This document shows, piece after piece, positions 61,389 to 64,000 of a stretch of 64,000 nt of DNA (positions within the stretch are counted from its first letter, which is position 1; every line of letters starts with the position of its first letter). Position numbers and translations under genes: made by a program. The DNA comes from Bartonella tribocorum CIP 105476. GTDB taxonomy: Bacteria; Pseudomonadota; Alphaproteobacteria; Rhizobiales; Rhizobiaceae. The notes under the pieces were generated by a model. That model saw only the letters and a program-made list of their open reading frames with translations, did no database searches and was not told where the DNA came from. Where the stretch lies: assembly GCF_000196435.1 (NCBI RefSeq), contig NC_010161.1:2065001-2129000 (forward strand), given 5' to 3'.

Positions 61389-61490
61389 GTGCCAACTAAA
61401 AATCCACATTTTCAAACTAAAAGTTCAAATTTTATTGATATTTCTGATTAAGCAAAAGAATCGTCTATGACGAATTTCAATGGATCTTTC
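61389..61490 (+). pseudogene. XRE regulator fragment, copy 8, fused to duplicated infA-upstream DNA
   Basis: GTG at 61389, stop TAA after about 21 codons; similarity ends at the TTTCTCAAAA of the SQKALG codons, where the sequence switches to a copy of the region upstream of infA (58813 onward) that also has TTCTCAAAAAA. Confidence 0.85.
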
Positions 61491-61715
61491 TCAAAAAACC
61501 TCACTCTCCATTTTGAGAATTACAAGTTCATTCCCTCAAACTTTACTGCCCCATTTCCTCTAATTTTTAGGCTAATCTTGGTTTCAGAGAAACAAGAAAT
61601 TACGCTAAACCGCTTAAACTTTTCTTTCCACACCTCTGCCCCTCCTCCGTTCTCCCCCCACACTCTCCCATCAAAACACGCCTCGCCCCTTCACCCCAAC
61701 TTATCTCTCCATTCA
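61488..61715. repeat. Duplicate of the region upstream of infA
   Basis: Aligns with 58813-59050: CTCAAAAAACCTCACTCTCC, CAAGAAATTACGCT, AAAACACGCCTCGCC, ACCCCAACTTATCTCTCCA, with substitutions between. Confidence 0.8.
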
Positions 61716-62860
61716 CAAAACTTGTTCTCCCCAATTCGTCTTCCCCCATTCCACGCCATGATATACGCCCCCACATGCCTCCATATGCAACGCATAAATC
61801 CTCCACATCCTTAACTTCCCCTTCCTTTTTTACGGCTCCACGTTTTACGATTTTACATCTTTACAGAAAATATCCCCGCGCTACTCTGCAAATAATAATG
61901 CTCTACAAGCCAGCCTCTCACCCAGCGCCCCTGACTGACCTCAGATCACCGCTCCTTAAATGATGGCAGCTTCTTCAGGCACAACAAGCAAACCCTATCC
62001 CCTCATGCCTTCCTTCGCACATCCCTTCCTACCACCAGCTCTTGTACGCACCGTCCGTCCCCTCTAAATTGTCCATACGACACTTTTTCCTTCCTCCATT
62101 CCCTCCCCCGTCAGCAAACCAAAGTACTTAACATCGCTCTCTTCATCCCATCCTGTCCTCCATTCACAAGACTTGTTCTTCCCAATTCGTCTTCCCCCAT
62201 TCCACACCATGATAAAAGCCCCCACATGCCTCCATATGCAACGCATAAATCCTCCACATCCTTAACTTCCCCTTCCTTTTTTACGGCTCCACGTTTTACG
62301 CTTTTACATCTTTACAGAAAATATCCCCGCGCTACTCTGCAAATAATAATGCTCTACAACCCAGCCTCTCACCCAGCGCCCCTGACTGACCTCAAATCAC
62401 CGCTCCTTAAATGATGGCAGCGTCTTCAGGCACAACAAGCAAACCCTATCCCCTCATGCCTTCCTTCGCACATCCCTTCCTACCACCAGCTCTTGTACGC
62501 ACCGTCCGTCCCCTCTAAATTGTCCATACGACACTTTTTCCTTCCTCCATTCCCTCCCCCGTCAGCAAACCAAAGTACTTAACATCGCTCTCTTCATCCC
62601 ATCCTGTCCTCCATTCCCAAAACTTCTCACTCCCAATTCGTCTTCCCCCATTCCACGCCATGATAAAAGCCCCCACATGCCTCCATACACAACGCATAAA
62701 TCCTCCACATCCTTAACTTCCCCTTCCTTTTTTACGGCTCCACGTTTTTACGCTTTTACATTTTTACAGAAATCTGTAGACAAAATTCCGATAAAAACAC
62801 TGATTAACTTGCCTCCCCCCTCACCTCAAAGGACGAGGGTTCCACGCAGCGCTAGTTTAT
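61716..62860. repeat. 451-bp tandem array
   Basis: Equivalent points at 61775, 62226 and 62677 are exactly 451 bp apart; the first two units are near-identical, the third is partial. Each has one 8-bp-unit module (about 61826, 62277, 62728). Confidence 0.9.
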
Positions 62861-63019
62861 GAACAATCGGGCTTCTCTTGGCCAATGACACTTGAGCAAC
62901 CACTCATGCGATTCACATAACAGTTTGCTGAAAATAGAATAGACAATTTATCCACGCCCTAAACTTTTCTCTCCACACCTTTGAGCCTCTTCCACGACTC
63001 AAGACAAAGCTCTCCAACG

Positions 63020-63510
63020 ACAAGATGTTGATTTATAAAGAGTGTTCACTGTTTTACATATTGAATGAGAGTCTCGAATATTGTAAGATTCTCTCATTTC
63101 AAATCCTCTATATTGAATCAATCAAAACCACCTCTTTTACACGTTACAAGCGGATGACCCTGCGTGGCATAAAAATTGTATAAGAATGGCATGTAACCGT
63201 CTCAAGTGCCAAAGACTGTCGCAACGTTTTAGGGCTGGCAAAGTATATGATGCCGGTTTACTCTTTTATGAAGCGTAAAGATGAAGGTGCCCTATAAGTT
63301 TTATACACTTCATGGGGCCTCTACCTTTGTACCCTTCATAAACGCCATCGCAAAAAGAGCTTGGATGTGAGATGTCTCTTTAAAACAAGCCGGTAAATTA
63401 TTAACCCCAGTGTATTTGATAAACAAAGTGTATTTGATAAACAAAGTGTATTTGGTTTGGAGCATTCCATTTTGCATAAAGGTTGTGCCCCCCAAAAAAA
63501 CACGCAATAA
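63020..63510 (+). repeat. Dispersed ~470-bp repeat, copy d
   Basis: Hairpin arms AATGAGAG and CTCTCATT (about 63064-63099) around GAATATTGTAAGATT; then CACGTTACAAGC, AACCGTCTCAAGT, TTTATACACTTCATGG, GAGCATTCCATTTTGC, matching copy b in order. A 19-bp unit (GTGTATTTGATAAACAAA) is tandemly repeated near 63410-63455. Confidence 0.78.
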
Positions 63511-63737
63511 ATATGATAAATAAAAGCGTAAAGAAATCTCCATTCTTCAAAAGCCATTTCCTTACATGCTTTTGAAAATCATAAAACTGAATAAAAGGAG
63601 ATGGCAAAGATGAGAAGGGAATTTTTCCCCTTAAAAACGCCTCCCCATACGTTCCTCCCCATACGTTCCTCCCCATACGTTCCATGTCATTGATGACAAC
63701 ACGCCATAAACGCATAAATTCTCCCCTCTTTTTTGCG

Positions 63738-63780
63738 TATTTCTATTTTTACGCTTTTATACATTTACAAAAATATCTAT
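63738..63780 (+). repeat. 8-bp-unit module, last copy
   Basis: Diverged: ATTTTTAC, GCTTTTAT, ACATTTAC, AAAAA, preceded by AACGCATAAATTCTCC. Confidence 0.65.
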
Positions 63781-63883
63781 ACAAAATGATTACACGACCA
63801 CGTTGTAAACAATCGCCTTTAAAATCTCGCACCCACTTTCACTTCAATCCCCCACTTTCACTTCAATCATAGAGATAAAAATC

Positions 63884-64000
63884 GGTCTATTGATTTTATT
63901 GACCAGCGCAAAATTTTGCGATCCAATTCTGATTATCGAAAGGATTCATAAGAAGCATTTTTACAACTTTTAAAAGAATCTTTTCCTCCATGCAGTGCTT
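63884..64000 (+). pseudogene. Unidentified coding remnant at the window edge
   Basis: A frame reads KNRSIDFIDQRKILRSNSDY RKDS, a TAA at about 63948, then EAFLQLLKESFPPCSA to the edge. The composition on both sides of the stop is protein-like and in the same frame, so I infer a gene with a nonsense codon; not identified, no start seen. Confidence 0.35.

Noticed and set aside
1..64000. tRNA or rRNA genes
   Set aside because: I looked for acceptor/T-arm patterns and conserved rRNA segments by eye and saw none; a tRNAscan run would be decisive.
1..64000. Insertion sequences with transposase genes
   Set aside because: No DDE transposase or IS-like terminal repeats recognised; the repeats seen are tandem or dispersed non-coding units.

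Overview
The window looks like a chromosomal segment of a Bartonella species (Alphaproteobacteria, Hyphomicrobiales). Reasons: AT-rich DNA with low coding density; an EcfG/NepR/PhyR general stress response locus; alphaproteobacterial DUF4167, infA-maf-yacG and clpB genes; a podovirus-like particle gene cluster resembling the Bartonella gene transfer agent (BaGTA); and a repeated leader-RNA plus XRE-regulator unit resembling the Brt/Trp family described in B. henselae. Genus assignment and family names rest on pattern recognition, not on a search.

Layout. 0-8 kb: a 5'-truncated M23 peptidase, a wrecked metallophosphoesterase gene, then the stress response locus (membrane histidine kinase, ecfG sigma factor and nepR on the minus strand; phyR and a PAS/HWE kinase divergent on the plus strand). 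8.7-10.1 kb: an 11-bp tandem array of about 121 units with no variation seen. 10-19 kb: small envelope-type proteins, a DUF4167 gene with three progressively decayed copies of its 3' end, dispersed ~470-bp repeats, otherwise empty. 18.8-34.6 kb: a minus-strand particle cluster running terS, terL, portal, scaffold, major capsid, head-tail adaptor, P22 gp10-like, GNAT-like, S74-chaperone protein, collar-type fibre, plus a detached small gene. Overlapping stop/start codons tie several of these together, yet other gaps are filled with C-rich tandem repeats. 35-37 kb: fragments of a plasmid/phage-type replication protein, two small membrane/lipoprotein genes and a frameshifted VOC protein. 37.7-61.5 kb: eight copies of a structured leader element, each followed by an XRE regulator gene (three intact, the rest broken or truncated), interspersed with clpB, a RelE/ParE-type toxin-antitoxin pair, a TrbH-like lipoprotein, VapBC, an MFS transporter and the yacG-maf-infA block. 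Spacers from 34.8 kb to the end hold about 21 same-orientation copies of a module built from tandem 8-bp units of form NNTTTTAC.

How it fits together. Phosphorylated PhyR should sequester NepR and release EcfG, with the two kinases as candidate inputs. The particle cluster encodes packaging, head and short-tail functions, but no integrase or lysis gene is seen and the only replication gene seen is broken, as expected for a domesticated GTA rather than a live prophage. The replication-gene remnant and the iteron-like modules upstream of terS make this flank a candidate for the phage-derived run-off replication origin known to accompany BaGTA. The leader/XRE family shows compensatory base changes in its first hairpin and loses its outer stem in two of the copies whose regulator is dead; this is the strongest sign of a multi-copy RNA-protein regulatory system here. 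A recurrent oddity is that the 3' ends of intact genes (kinase, DUF4167, terS, yacG) are duplicated just downstream as decaying fragments.
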